In this document: one piece after another, positions 13,606 through 13,639 of the stretch
Numbering within the stretch: position 1 is the first letter of the stretch
Layout: the number at the start of each line of letters is the position of its first letter
NCBI RefSeq assembly: GCF_000499385.1
Contig: NW_013651731.1
Coordinates: 1 to 13,639 of the forward strand
Reading direction: 5' to 3'
Source: Eimeria necatrix
Taxonomy: Eukaryota > Apicomplexa > Conoidasida > Eucoccidiorida > Eimeriidae
Length of the DNA stretch: 13,639 bases
Program-made: the position numbers and the translations under genes
The notes under the pieces: model-generated
What the model was told of the DNA's origin: nothing
Seen by the model: the letters and a program-made list of their open reading frames with translations, nothing else
Databases searched by the model: none

Positions 13606-13639
13606 GGGGGCCCCCGGGGGGGGGGGGGGGGCCCCCCCC
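13606..13639. other. G/C homopolymer runs at window end
   Basis: GGGGG, CCCCC, then about sixteen G and eight C occupy the last 34 bases. The preceding minus-strand intron sequence is of the GGGGCCCC type. The very long pure runs at the edge may partly reflect sequencing or assembly error. Confidence 0.7.

Overview
The window looks like nuclear DNA of a coccidian apicomplexan, most likely an Eimeria species. Three things point there: (CAG/CTG)n tracts running through exons and introns alike, interspersed arrays of the TTTAGGG-type telomere repeat (read here mostly as CCCTAAA) far from any visible chromosome end, and short intron-split genes. The genus is an inference from these habits; the species is not determined. 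The GGGGCCCC-rich blocks and the CTAG tetranucleotide arrays are further signatures that could help place it.

Two genes can be argued for with some strength. (1) On the plus strand, 2406-4509, a four-exon gene for a secreted alanine-rich protein of about 275 residues that I do not recognise. A signal-peptide exon ends at a strong GTAAGG donor, all three inferred introns are phase-compatible, and the stop codon is formed by the first bases of a telomere-like array. (2) On the minus strand, 13576-12577, the last two exons of a type I (AnsA/cytosolic) L-asparaginase. The 5' part lies beyond the window. The GAGTAP, TQC, DMTPEA and NLRGE motifs are all present, and the last is brought into place only by removing a 390-bp intron filled with CTAG and CAG repeats.

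Between them lies mostly repeat-dominated sequence. 1-1990: CTG tracts, a possible terminal exon near 251-373, a telomere-like array and a large GGGGCCCC block. 4507-5640: telomere-like array, CAG tracts and a 25-bp minisatellite. 5641-8300: scattered exon-like stretches (best at 8099-8296 and 6996-7373) separated by at least seven CCCTAAA arrays. 8300-9230: CTG tract, second GGGGCCCC block and another exon-like stretch. 9230-11200: a CTAG array and a long AT-rich island without convincing genes. 11200-12100: more telomere-like arrays, a 20-21-bp A-tract repeat and a 16-bp repeat that carries one TTAGGGTTT per unit. 12100-12470: a possible plus-strand exon that would converge on the asparaginase gene.

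Low-complexity CAG/CTG and GGGGCCCC stretches are open in all frames on both strands, so ORF length is a poor guide here. Exon calls rest on splice-site and phase consistency, codon third-position pattern and amino-acid plausibility, and most remain tentative. No RNA gene, CRISPR array or conventional transposon was recognised.
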